Shown: positions 1 to 5,924, counted from the stretch's first letter. The stretch is 6,200 bases of DNA from Ruminococcus sp. UBA1828 (GCA_002338885.1 DDJI01000007.1:6478-12677), one strand, 5' to 3'. The notes: a model not told the origin generated them from the letters alone. Numbers and translations: made by a program.

Positions 1-717
1 CGCCGCGCTGACCGTTATGACCACCTTAGCGTGCATGGAGTACTTTTTAAAGTGGAATTTTTTCGTCCACATCTCGCGGATTACAAGAAAACCTATACCT
101 CCGAAGATGATAAGCCCGCACGTAACAAGGTTCAGCATCACGTTGTCGCGGTAGGGTATGAGGTTTTGCAAATTGCCCAAAATGTCGAAGCCGGAGTTGT
201 TAAACGCAGCCACCGAGTGGAAAAGGCTTATTCCTATGGCCCTGCCCACGGGGTAGTCCTGCACAAACACCGTAAAGCTCAGAGCCGCCCCTATTAACTC
301 TATTATCACGGTGGTGATAAATATGCTTTTTACAAAGTTTACTATGCCTTTTCCGGAGTCGAGGTTTACCGCCTCTTTTATGACGTTTCGGCTCTTTAAG
401 TCCATTCTCTTGCCCATGGCAAGTATTATTCCCGCGCCTATGGTTGTGACGCCCAGTCCTCCGACCTGTATCAGGGCGGCAAGTATGAACTGCCCCAAGG
501 GCGTAAAGGTATCTCCGGCGTCCACGGCTATAAGTCCGGTGACGCATACGGCGCTTGTCGATGTGTAGAGTGCGTCTATGTACTCAAGCTCCACGCCGTC
601 CTTGACGCTGAACGGCATTATCAGCAGCACCGAGCCTAAAAGTATCGTCAGCGCAAAGCCTATGGCGATAATTCTCACGGGCGTCAATCTTTTAAACGCT
701 ACGCTCAAAAAATTCAT
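1..717 (-). CDS. ktrB: KtrB/TrkH-family potassium uptake subunit (N-terminal part, runs off left edge)
   Basis: Membrane subunit of a Trk/Ktr potassium uptake system, which moves K+ across the cytoplasmic membrane with a cytoplasmic KtrA/TrkA ring as gate. My reading of the minus strand gives 239 open codons from an ATG at 717-715 with no stop before the edge; KtrB proteins are usually about 440-460 residues, so roughly half is present. Residues 14-36 form the first membrane helix. The first pore loop is near residues 51-62 (YTSTSAVCVTGL, filter glycine 61) and the second near 166-178 (FHSVAAFNNSGFD, filter glycine 176). These two filters are the family hallmark and favour KtrB over TrkH or TrkG. 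The start codon overlaps the TGA stop of the response regulator as ATGA, which suggests translational coupling and co-transcription with the two-component pair. Family assignment is firm. The K+ versus Na+ coupling mode cannot be told, and a ktrA gene downstream is only expected, not seen. Confidence 0.93.
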   Translation of the reverse strand, partial: MNFLSVAFKRLTPVRIIAIGFALTILLGSVLLIMPFSVKDGVELEYIDALYTSTSAVCVTGLIAVDAGDTFTPLGQFILAALIQVGGLGVTTIGAGIILAMGKRMDLKSRNVIKEAVNLDSGKGIVNFVKSIFITTVIIELIGAALSFTVFVQDYPVGRAIGISLFHSVAAFNNSGFDILGNLQNLIPYRDNVMLNLVTCGLIIFGGIGFLVIREMWTKKFHFKKYSMHAKVVITVSAA

Positions 718-1451
718 TGAAGTTCTCTTTCCCCGTTCATTCGGTAACCCACGCCAAGCTCGTTTATTATGTAGTTGCCCTCGCCGGGCTTCGCGCCGAG
801 CTTTTTGCGGATGTTAGCCATGTTTACCTGAAGCTTTTTGACGCTGCCCTCGTCGGGATAGCCCCAGATTGCTTTTATTATGGATGTATATGTCATCATT
901 TTGCCTGCGTGTTCCGACAAGAACGCCAAAATGTTATATTCTGTCTGTGTGAGTCTGACCTCCTGCCTGCCTATGAACGCCTGACGCGCGTCGTAGTCTA
1001 TCACCAAGTCGCCCAGCACAAACTTTCCGCCGGGGAGCTTTCCCGAATCGGAGCTGTGGCGGTTGTTTCGGAGCGCGGTGCGAACCCTTGCCAAAAGCTC
1101 CGCCGACCCGAACGGCTTTGTCACGTAGTCGTTTGCGCCCGCATCGAGGGCGTCGACCTTGTCCTTTTCGTCAGACCTTGCCGAAAGGACTATTATAGGC
1201 GTGAGGGAGTCCTTTCTCACCTCGTGCAAAAAGCACATGCCGTCCTTGTCGGGAAGCCCCAAGTCCAAAATTATCAGGTCGGGCAGGTGAGAGCTGTAAA
1301 GCGACTCCGCCATGGAGCACGTCTGCGCGACTATCACGTGGTAATCGGACGTCTCAAGTATTGTCGAGACGAGGTTTCGTATGTTCGCGTCGTCCTCCAC
1401 AAGGAGTATTTTATACTTGTTGTTGGTTTTATTGTTGGTAGAGCTGACCAT
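714..1451 (-). CDS. OmpR/PhoB-family response regulator, KdpE-like
   Basis: DNA-binding response regulator, 245 residues from the ATG at 1451-1449. The receiver domain spans about residues 13-128: acidic pocket D20/D21, phospho-acceptor D63 in IILDLGLPDKDG, S90 in the switch position and K112 in VTKPFG. A winged-helix effector domain follows (about 146-240), with recognition-helix region SVKKLQVNMANIRKKLG and the C-terminal wing GVGYRM, as in OmpR/KdpE proteins. A TTG one codon upstream is also in frame, but the ATG has GGAGG nine bases ahead (1461-1465). The first 12 residues are rich in Ser, Thr and Asn and are encoded where the gene overlaps the end of the histidine kinase gene by 23 bases; this tail may be poorly constrained. 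The gene sits between the sensor kinase and ktrB, overlapping both, so the parsimonious role is K+-responsive control of Ktr. The regulon is inferred. The name kdpE is withheld because no kdp structural genes are in view. Confidence 0.95.
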   Translation of the reverse strand: MVSSTNNKTNNKYKILLVEDDANIRNLVSTILETSDYHVIVAQTCSMAESLYSSHLPDLIILDLGLPDKDGMCFLHEVRKDSLTPIIVLSARSDEKDKVDALDAGANDYVTKPFGSAELLARVRTALRNNRHSSDSGKLPGGKFVLGDLVIDYDARQAFIGRQEVRLTQTEYNILAFLSEHAGKMMTYTSIIKAIWGYPDEGSVKKLQVNMANIRKKLGAKPGEGNYIINELGVGYRMNGERELQ

Positions 1452-2541
1452 CAAAGTTTTCCTCCATCGGCGATACGGGCAGCGTAAATCTCACAAGCGC
1501 GCCGCCCTCTTTGCGATTTTCGGCGCATATGCTGCCGCCGTGAGCCTTTATAATTGTCTGGCAGACGGAAAGACCTATTCCGGCGTTGTGCTTATGCCCG
1601 TCCGAGCCTTCGTCCGACACGCTGTAATACCCGCTGAACAGCGTTGCTATCAGCTCAGGCTTAAACCCGCAGCCGTCGTCCTCGATTTCAAACCTCGCCT
1701 CGCCGGATGCCACCCTCACCTTTATCGAGAGGTGTTTCATGCCGTATGCATGCTGCTCCGCGTTTTCAAGCAGGTTTACTATGACCTGCTCGATGAGCAT
1801 GGCATCCATCGGTATTATGGTTATGGCGTCGGGGATATCGACTGCGACCTCCCTTTCGGGGTAACGCTTTTTGAACTTTATGAGCACGGAATCAATAAGC
1901 TCTTCAAGAACGGTGGGGGTCTTTATGATTTTGACCTTGCCGGAGTCGATTTTTGTTATGGACAGAAGGTTTTCAACCATCCTCACAAGCCACTCGGAGT
2001 CCTCCATTATCCCGCGAAGCATCTGCTCCCGCTTTTTAGGCTCTATGCCGTCGCCGTTTTCTAAAAGCGTGGACGCGGAGCCGTATATAGTCGTCAGGGG
2101 AGTTCTCAGGTCATGCGAGACGGCTCGCAGCAGGTTTGCGCGCATTCTCTCCTTTTCGCTTTCCGCCTTTTCGGATTCGTGGTTTTTTATTTTTGTCGTC
2201 AGGGTGCAGGTCAAAAACGAAATTACTATCATTATGACCGCGGAAATAAAGCTCCCCGGCACGGCGAAGTCAAAGCTGAAATAGGGCGCGGTGAACGCAT
2301 AGTTCACCATTGCGACAGACGCCACCACGGACACCATGCCCCATGCGTAGCCGTCCGTCCAGAGCGAAATCAAAAACACGGCGAACACAAATATCGCCGC
2401 GCTGTACTCGCGTATCTCAAGCAGGCGTTCCACAACAAGACTCAGCGCCGCGGCCGCGGCGAGTATGCCGACTGTCACGAGCGCGTTTTTGAGTATTCTT
2501 TTGCACGAAGGGCGCTTTCCGCCGTTTTTCACATTGCTCAT
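1429..2541 (-). CDS. KdpD-related sensor histidine kinase lacking the N-terminal KdpD/USP region
   Basis: Membrane sensor histidine kinase, 370 residues from the ATG at 2541-2539 (376 from an alternative ATG at 2559). Four hydrophobic segments lie at about residues 19-37, 47-61, 66-84 and 95-116; the stretch NYAFTAPYFSFD between helices three and four resembles the DUF4118 membrane module of KdpD. A charged helix (about 117-135) leads into the dimerisation/phospho-acceptor helix with H143 in AVSHDLRTPLTT, very like KdpD. The ATPase domain follows with N box VNLLENAEQHA, G1 box EDDGCGF and G2 box GIGLSV. Classical KdpD is about 900 residues, with an N-terminal KdpD domain and a USP domain; both are absent here and the open frame begins just before the first helix. 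The downstream start is preferred because the best promoter would start transcription after the first ATG, though neither ATG has a strong Shine-Dalgarno. The gene overlaps its cognate regulator by 23 bases and is followed by ktrB. K+ or turgor sensing is inferred from relatedness and neighbours. Confidence 0.93.
   Translation of the reverse strand: MSNVKNGGKRPSCKRILKNALVTVGILAAAAALSLVVERLLEIREYSAAIFVFAVFLISLWTDGYAWGMVSVVASVAMVNYAFTAPYFSFDFAVPGSFISAVIMIVISFLTCTLTTKIKNHESEKAESEKERMRANLLRAVSHDLRTPLTTIYGSASTLLENGDGIEPKKREQMLRGIMEDSEWLVRMVENLLSITKIDSGKVKIIKTPTVLEELIDSVLIKFKKRYPEREVAVDIPDAITIIPMDAMLIEQVIVNLLENAEQHAYGMKHLSIKVRVASGEARFEIEDDGCGFKPELIATLFSGYYSVSDEGSDGHKHNAGIGLSVCQTIIKAHGGSICAENRKEGGALVRFTLPVSPMEENFDGQLYQQ
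1461..1465 (-). promoter_or_regulatory. ribosome binding site of the response regulator gene
   Basis: GGAGG on the minus strand, nine bases before the ATG at 1451-1449. It lies inside the last codons of the upstream histidine kinase gene. It decides the ATG over the in-frame TTG immediately upstream, for which the spacing would be six. Confidence 0.75.
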
Positions 2542-2561
2542 CCCACAATCCGTTATCATAA

Positions 2562-2570
2562 ATTATAGCA
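2562..2570 (-). promoter_or_regulatory. extended -10 promoter of the sensor kinase-regulator-ktrB operon
   Basis: TGCTATAAT on the minus strand, a perfect TGn plus TATAAT extended -10. No good -35 lies 16-18 bases upstream, which extended -10 promoters can do without. Transcription would start near 2555, inside the first codons of the longest sensor kinase reading frame, so it points to the ATG at 2541 as the start. The same nine bases form the -10 of the tRNA promoter at 4724-4732. Confidence 0.6.
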
Positions 2571-2583
2571 CGTCTCAAATTAA

Positions 2584-2599
2584 GATGCGGCAAAGCATC
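2584..2599 (-). terminator. weak hairpin after the MATE gene, possible attenuating terminator
   Basis: On the minus strand GATGC and GCATC pair around a TTTGCC loop, followed by TTAATTT. The stem overlaps the MATE stop codon, is only five base pairs and has a poor U tract. At best it partly separates the kinase-MATE transcript from the sensor operon. Confidence 0.25.
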
Positions 2600-3929
2600 A
2601 GTAATGGTATTTTTTCCTCTTTGTTATTAAGAAGATGACGCTCAGCAGCACTGCCATGACCTCGGCGGCAACTATTGAAATCCATATTCCGTTCAGATCC
2701 CATATTTCGGGGAGTATCATAACCGCCGCGACCTGGAACACAAGCGTTCTCAAAAACGATATCAGGGCTGAGGTCAGTCCGTCGTTTAAGGCGGTGAAGA
2801 AGCCGGAGGAGTATATTGCGAAGCCCATGAACACAAAGGACAGGGCGAATATTCTGAAGCCGCTTATGGTCATGTCCACGAGGTTGTCGTCATATCCGAC
2901 GAACATTTTTGCCAGCGGCCACGCAAGTATCTGCGCCGCCGCGACCATTGCCGCGCCGAACGCGCCTATTATTATCAGGCTCTTTCTCAGCACGCTTTTA
3001 AGCTCGGCATGGTTTTTCGCGCCGTCATGGTAGCCCACAACAGGCGCCGTGCCGATTGAGTAGCCTATGAATGCGGCGGAGAATATCATGCTGACGTACA
3101 TCATGACGCCGTACGCCGCAACTCCATCCTCGCCCGCATACTCCATAAGTCTTGAGTTATAGAGCATGGCGACTATGCTCATCGAGACGTTGCTCATAAA
3201 CTCTGACGAGCCGTTTGTCGCGGCCTTCACGATTGCCCTGCCGTCGAAGCGGGTTGAGGTCAGTTTCAAAAGGCTTGAGTTCTTTCTGAAAAAGTACACA
3301 AGGGGCGCGACTCCGCCCACAAGCTGGCTCATTGCGGTGGCGATTGCCGCGCCCGCAAGCTTATATTCCTGCGGCAGGAGTATGACCAAAACCGCATCCA
3401 AGACCATGTTTGTGACGCCGGAGGATATTGTCACCGCAAGTCCTAAGTGCGGCTTTTCGGCGGTCACGAAGAAGCTTTGAAAGAGCAGCTGGAGCACGTA
3501 AAAGGGGAGTGCGCACAAGATAATTGTCGCGTATGTGACGCAATTTTCGAGCAGCTCTCCCTCGGCTTTTAAAAACACTGCGATGGGGCGTATGAAAACT
3601 ATTCCCGCGACGGCTAAAACCACGCCTGTGCCGAACGCAAAGTACACAAAGAGTGAGAAGTATCGGTTTGCCTTCTCGCGGTCGCCCTCGCCCATGGTTT
3701 TGGCGACTATGGCGGTGCCGCCGGTGCCGAACATAAGTCCCACGGTTGCGACTATCATCAAAACGGGCATGATCAGGTTTACGGCGGTGAAGGGTGTTTT
3801 ACCTGCGAAATTTGACACAAAAAAGCCGTCCACCACGCCGTAAATGGAGGTGAACACCATCATAGCTATCGAAGGAGCGGTGAATTTCAGCAGTCTTGAG
3901 TAGTTGAAGTGATCGGAAAGTCTTATCAC
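2598..3929 (-). CDS. MATE-family multidrug/cation efflux transporter (MepA-like)
   Basis: Integral membrane exporter of the multidrug and toxic compound extrusion family, expected to expel organic cations or drugs in exchange for Na+ or H+. It has 443 residues, matching the usual 440-460, with about twelve hydrophobic helices in two six-helix halves. Visible family signatures are VVDGFFVSNFAGKTPFTAVN (about 32-51, with D34 and N40), GTGGTAIVAKTMGEGD (68-83) and the AEKPHLGL...NMVLD stretch (157-178) with D178 in the sixth helix. The second half carries GVAAYGVMMYVS and SIGTAPVVGYHDGAKN, matching MepA-type members. The start is GTG at 3929-3927, whose last bases overlap the TGA stop of the upstream kinase (GTGA); AGGA lies a few bases upstream. 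This indicates translational coupling with the kinase-like gene and a shared promoter at 4629-4657. The substrate cannot be predicted. The C-terminus ends in a basic KRKKYHY tail on the cytoplasmic side. Confidence 0.94.
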   Translation of the reverse strand: MIRLSDHFNYSRLLKFTAPSIAMMVFTSIYGVVDGFFVSNFAGKTPFTAVNLIMPVLMIVATVGLMFGTGGTAIVAKTMGEGDREKANRYFSLFVYFAFGTGVVLAVAGIVFIRPIAVFLKAEGELLENCVTYATIILCALPFYVLQLLFQSFFVTAEKPHLGLAVTISSGVTNMVLDAVLVILLPQEYKLAGAAIATAMSQLVGGVAPLVYFFRKNSSLLKLTSTRFDGRAIVKAATNGSSEFMSNVSMSIVAMLYNSRLMEYAGEDGVAAYGVMMYVSMIFSAAFIGYSIGTAPVVGYHDGAKNHAELKSVLRKSLIIIGAFGAAMVAAAQILAWPLAKMFVGYDDNLVDMTISGFRIFALSFVFMGFAIYSSGFFTALNDGLTSALISFLRTLVFQVAAVMILPEIWDLNGIWISIVAAEVMAVLLSVIFLITKRKKYHY

Positions 3930-4558
3930 TTATCCTGCACCGTCCTCTCGAACCTTTCGGTGCAAAAATGTGCAGTCGCTGCGGCAAGCTCTTTAATCTG
4001 CCAGCCGGTGGTATTTATTATAACGTCATAGTCGCTGCGGTTTCCCCACTTTGAGTCGGTGAGTATTTGTCTGACGCGTGCGCGGCGGTGGTCGATGCGG
4101 TTCATCATTCTCTCTATGCGATTTGGCGAGACGTCCTCAAAGTCGGATGCGCGCCGAACTATTCTCTTTATTTTTTCTTCTCTGTCTGCGCAGACGAATA
4201 TGCGCATGGGGTCAAGCTCTTTGAGTATCACGTCGGCATTTCTTCCGACGATGATGAAGTTTTGACCCATATCGGCTATTTTTCTTATGACATCTCGCTG
4301 TCTTATGAGCAGCTCGACGTTTATTGCCTCCTGGGTATAAAATCTCGAGCCGAGCGAGCGGCAGTAGGCTATCGGGATGTTTTGCCACCCATGGTCGCCG
4401 AGAATGCTCTCGACGTAATGTTCATTGAGTCCGCTCTCTTTTGCGACGGCGGTTATGATTTCCCTGTCATAATAATCATATCCGAGTATGTCGCTCAGTC
4501 TTTTGCCGAGTTCTCTTCCGCCGCTTCCGAACTCGCGGCTTATGGTTATAATTCTCAT
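3926..4558 (-). CDS. cytidylate kinase-like family protein
   Basis: P-loop nucleotide kinase-like protein of 210 residues, cytoplasmic. The N-terminus ITISREFGSGGRELGKRL (residues 4-21) is the variant Walker A loop of the cytidylate-kinase-like family (the type seen in Pfam Cytidylate_kin2). Next come YDYYDREII (27-35), the strand IIVGRNADVIL (102-112), RIFVCADREEKIKRIVRR (119-136) with the basic lid-like stretch, and a C-terminal region with IDHRRARVRQ, SKWGNRSDYDVIINT typical of the family. True Cmk phosphorylates CMP/dCMP, but members of this group are mostly uncharacterised, so the substrate is open. The ATG at 4558-4556 is chosen because GGGAGG lies four bases upstream. The open frame continues upstream to 4657, but that stretch contains the promoter and no ribosome binding site. 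The gene is first in a two-gene unit with the MATE exporter, joined by a GTGA overlap. Why a nucleotide-kinase-like protein travels with an exporter is not known. Confidence 0.9.
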   Translation of the reverse strand: MRIITISREFGSGGRELGKRLSDILGYDYYDREIITAVAKESGLNEHYVESILGDHGWQNIPIAYCRSLGSRFYTQEAINVELLIRQRDVIRKIADMGQNFIIVGRNADVILKELDPMRIFVCADREEKIKRIVRRASDFEDVSPNRIERMMNRIDHRRARVRQILTDSKWGNRSDYDVIINTTGWQIKELAAATAHFCTERFERTVQDK

Positions 4559-4562
4559 AAAT

Positions 4563-4568
4563 CCTCCC
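4563..4568 (-). promoter_or_regulatory. ribosome binding site of the cytidylate kinase-like gene
   Basis: GGGAGG on the minus strand, four bases before the ATG at 4558-4556. It fixes this start over the longer open frame, whose first codon is the TTG of the -35 element. Confidence 0.8.
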
Positions 4569-4584
4569 TGCAGCGCAATTTGTA

Positions 4585-4603
4585 CGCCCTTTATTAAAAG
4601 GCG
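4585..4603 (-). other. hairpin in the leader of the kinase-MATE mRNA
   Basis: Eight base pairs (CGCCTTTT with TAAAGGCG-like arm TAAAGGGCG, one G-U) close a three-base AAT loop, about 20 bases after the predicted transcript start and 16 bases before GGGAGG. It is not followed by a U tract, so it is not a terminator. It might stabilise the 5' end; no riboswitch class is recognised. Confidence 0.45.
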
Positions 4604-4628
4604 GGCATCAGGCGCAGCTGACAGCTGT

Positions 4629-4657
4629 ATTATAGTGTACGCATGTTTAAATGTCAA
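4629..4657 (-). promoter_or_regulatory. consensus sigma-A promoter of the kinase-MATE operon
   Basis: On the minus strand TTGACA (4657-4652), a 17-base spacer and TATAAT (4634-4629) match the consensus exactly. Transcription should begin near 4622, giving a leader of about 64 bases before the ATG at 4558. Confidence 0.88.
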
Positions 4658-4703
4658 CGTTTTGCGGAAAGCAGAAATGTGGGCAAAAAACCGGCGGGCA
4701 CGG

Positions 4704-4732
4704 TTGACAGGGCAATTTTGATATGCTATAAT
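4704..4732 (+). promoter_or_regulatory. consensus sigma-A promoter of tRNA-Pro
   Basis: TTGACA (4704-4709), 17-base spacer, TATAAT (4727-4732), with TGC directly before the -10 (extended -10). This is a perfect match expected for a stable-RNA gene. The start would be near 4739, about 130 bases before the tRNA. It is divergent from the kinase promoter, with the two -35 elements about 46 bases apart. Confidence 0.88.
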
Positions 4733-4752
4733 ATGTTGCTGTCAGACAAAAG

Positions 4753-4840
4753 GGCGGCATGCAGAAAACGTATGGGCGGCATGCGAAAAGCGTGTAGGCG
4801 GCATGCGGAAAGCGTGTAGGCGGCATATGTTAAGTACATG
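4753..4840 (+). repeat. four 22-bp tandem repeats, each a potential hairpin, in the tRNA leader
   Basis: Units begin at 4753, 4775, 4797 and 4819, exactly 22 bases apart, each starting GGCGGCAT. Units 2 and 3 differ at one position, unit 1 differs from unit 2 at five, and unit 4 keeps only the first eight bases well. Units 2 and 3 fold as GCATGC paired with GCGTGT around GAAAA or GGAAA loops. Unit 1 folds as CATGC with GTATG. Unit 4 folds as CATATG with TACATG, with one mismatch. The array lies between the tRNA promoter and the tRNA, so it would be transcribed as part of the precursor leader. No function is known to me. Confidence 0.85.
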
Positions 4841-4868
4841 CGCCGTATTTGTGTGGCAAAGCAGGCAT

Positions 4869-4945
4869 CGAGGTGTGGCTCAGTTTGGTAGAGCGCCACG
4901 TTCGGGACGTGGAGGCCGTGGGTTCAAGTCCCGTCACCTCGACCA
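4869..4945 (+). tRNA. tRNA-Pro (anticodon CGG)
   Basis: A full cloverleaf can be drawn. The acceptor stem CGAGGTG (4869-4875) pairs with CACCTCG (4935-4941), followed by discriminator A4942 and an encoded CCA. The D arm is GCTC/GAGC (4878-4881/4891-4894) with GG in the loop. The anticodon stem CCACG/CGTGG encloses TTCGGGA with anticodon CGG at 4903-4905, which reads CCG. The T arm is GTGGG/CCCGT with loop TTCAAGT; its two outer pairs are G-U/U-G wobbles. C1-G72, A73 and G37 next to the anticodon agree with bacterial proline tRNAs. Confidence 0.97.
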
Positions 4946-4950
4946 GCGTG

Positions 4951-4990
4951 ACGCTGGACTCAATTTCGCATTGGGTTCAGCGTTATTTTT
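4951..4990 (+). terminator. intrinsic terminator of the tRNA-Pro transcript
   Basis: A 14-bp stem, 4951-4964 with 4970-4983 (two G-U pairs), closes a TTCGC loop and is followed by TATTTTT. It starts five bases after the tRNA CCA end, so the tRNA is probably monocistronic. Confidence 0.9.
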
Positions 4991-5108
4991 ATGTCTGTTC
5001 TCGGACGAGGGGGCTGCGTATGCATATTTTTGCCGCACGGAGATGCATGAAGTACATAAAAAAGGACGCAAAGCTGCATTTTTATTTATCGGACCGGTTG
5101 GTAAGTAT

Positions 5109-5137
5109 TTGACTACCGCACTGTTATATGATACAAT
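5109..5137 (+). promoter_or_regulatory. sigma-A promoter of the zinc-ribbon membrane protein gene
   Basis: TTGACT (5109-5114), 17-base spacer, TACAAT (5132-5137), with TGA before the -10 making an extended -10. One mismatch per hexamer. The start would be near 5144, leaving a leader of about 80 bases. The stretch 4991-5108 before it shows no convincing gene or RNA. Confidence 0.78.
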
Positions 5138-5180
5138 ATAAATACTGATACACATGCAGTTTATTTGCATACAAAAAATG

Positions 5181-5197
5181 CGGCAGTGCATCTGCCG
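5181..5197 (+). other. small hairpin upstream of the zinc-ribbon gene ribosome binding site
   Basis: CGGCAG (5181-5186) pairs perfectly with CTGCCG (5192-5197) around a TGCAT loop, ten bases before AGGAGG (5208-5213). It could keep the ribosome binding site free or modulate access. A role is not shown by the sequence. Confidence 0.4.
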
Positions 5198-5225
5198 ATG
5201 ACGAAGCAGGAGGCGGGTAACGGGT

Positions 5226-5924
5226 ATGAGAAGAAATTGTCCGGTTTGCGGCGAAAGATACGAAGGCGACGTATGTCCTAAATGTCACACCCCCGCCGGA
5301 AGTCTGAAGGCTCACAAGAGCCGCAGCAAAAAAGCGGCGCTTGATGAGGCGACTGCCGACAAGTTTTTGACTGAGGATCAGCGTGCGGCGAAGGAGCTTT
5401 TATTAAAAGAGCGTCAAAAAGACAAGAAGCTGCTCATCATCATTATAGCGGTTGCTGTTTTGGCGGCGGTATTCATTTTTTACCGAAACGGCATATTCGG
5501 CGGAAACTACAAGCGTCCGATAAACGACTATTTTGAAGCGATTTGCGAGCGCGATTTTGAAAAATACATCGGCACCATGCCGCAGCGCATGCGTGAGGAC
5601 TACGTATATGAGCGTGAGAGCTTAGGATACTCCGAGTACGACTACTTAAACGAGCTGTATGCGGACTTGTTTGAGGAGTTTGGGGACTCGATGACGATAG
5701 AGCTTGAATTTTCGGGCAGGGAGCGTCCTGACGACGAGTACATTCAAAGCTTTGAGAGCGCATATTTACAGGCATACGGTGAGACGATAAACACCGAAAC
5801 GGTATACGGAGTAAACGTCACCGCGCATTTTGCCGGCGAGGTCTCGCAGGCGGACATCGAGCTTGAGTGCTTTGTTTTGCGTCTGGCGGGAAAGTGGTAT
5901 ATGGTGGGATGCGACTACAAGTAA
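5226..5924 (+). CDS. zinc-ribbon, single-pass membrane protein of unknown function
   Basis: A 232-residue protein that I do not recognise as a named family. It opens with a zinc ribbon, CPVC (C5, C8) and CPKC (C17, C20). A basic and then charged linker (about 28-68, probably helical) precedes one membrane helix, LLIIIIAVAVLAAVFIFY (69-86). The remainder (87-232) would lie outside the cell, since the positive residues KDKK precede the helix (positive-inside rule). That domain is acidic and Tyr/Glu-rich, begins YKRPINDYFEAICERDFEKY and ends LAGKWYMVGCDYK. This pattern recalls small NTF2-like/DUF4878-type surface domains, but that is a weak impression. Cysteines 107, 215 and 229 fall in the outer domain. 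The start is the ATG with AGGAGG 12 bases upstream, slightly long spacing. It has its own promoter and is followed by a hairpin beginning at its stop codon. Likely roles are membrane sensing or envelope maintenance, both guesses. Confidence 0.85.
   Translation: MRRNCPVCGERYEGDVCPKCHTPAGSLKAHKSRSKKAALDEATADKFLTEDQRAAKELLLKERQKDKKLLIIIIAVAVLAAVFIFYRNGIFGGNYKRPINDYFEAICERDFEKYIGTMPQRMREDYVYERESLGYSEYDYLNELYADLFEEFGDSMTIELEFSGRERPDDEYIQSFESAYLQAYGETINTETVYGVNVTAHFAGEVSQADIELECFVLRLAGKWYMVGCDYK

Noticed and set aside
200..547. Minus-strand open frame of 115 codons within ktrB
   Set aside because: It is out of frame with ktrB, whose pore-loop motifs are unmistakable; the translation is Arg/His-rich and looks random.
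717..1487. Long plus-strand open frame of 256 codons, opposite the response regulator
   Set aside because: It mirrors the codons of a clear OmpR-type gene on the other strand, its translation has no recognisable domain and it lacks a ribosome binding site.
1381..2064. Plus-strand open frame of 227 codons opposite the sensor kinase
   Set aside because: Antisense shadow of a well-supported histidine kinase; no domain and no start signal.
4559..4622. Riboswitch in the leader of the kinase-MATE operon (for example guanidine or PRPP types known upstream of exporters)
   Set aside because: The leader is only about 64 bases, with one simple hairpin and no conserved core that I recognise.
4558..4657. 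Longer N-terminus for the kinase-like protein (33 extra residues)
   Set aside because: The extra stretch includes the complete promoter, and transcription would start downstream of that codon; the family motif begins at the later ATG, which has GGGAGG.
4753..4840. CRISPR array
   Set aside because: The 22-base units abut with no unique spacers; this is a plain tandem repeat.
5043..5141. Small plus-strand frame of 32 codons (MHEVHKKGRK...) after the tRNA terminator, with GGAG close upstream
   Set aside because: Its end overlaps the -35 and -10 of the next promoter, no promoter of its own is seen and the ribosome binding site spacing is too short.
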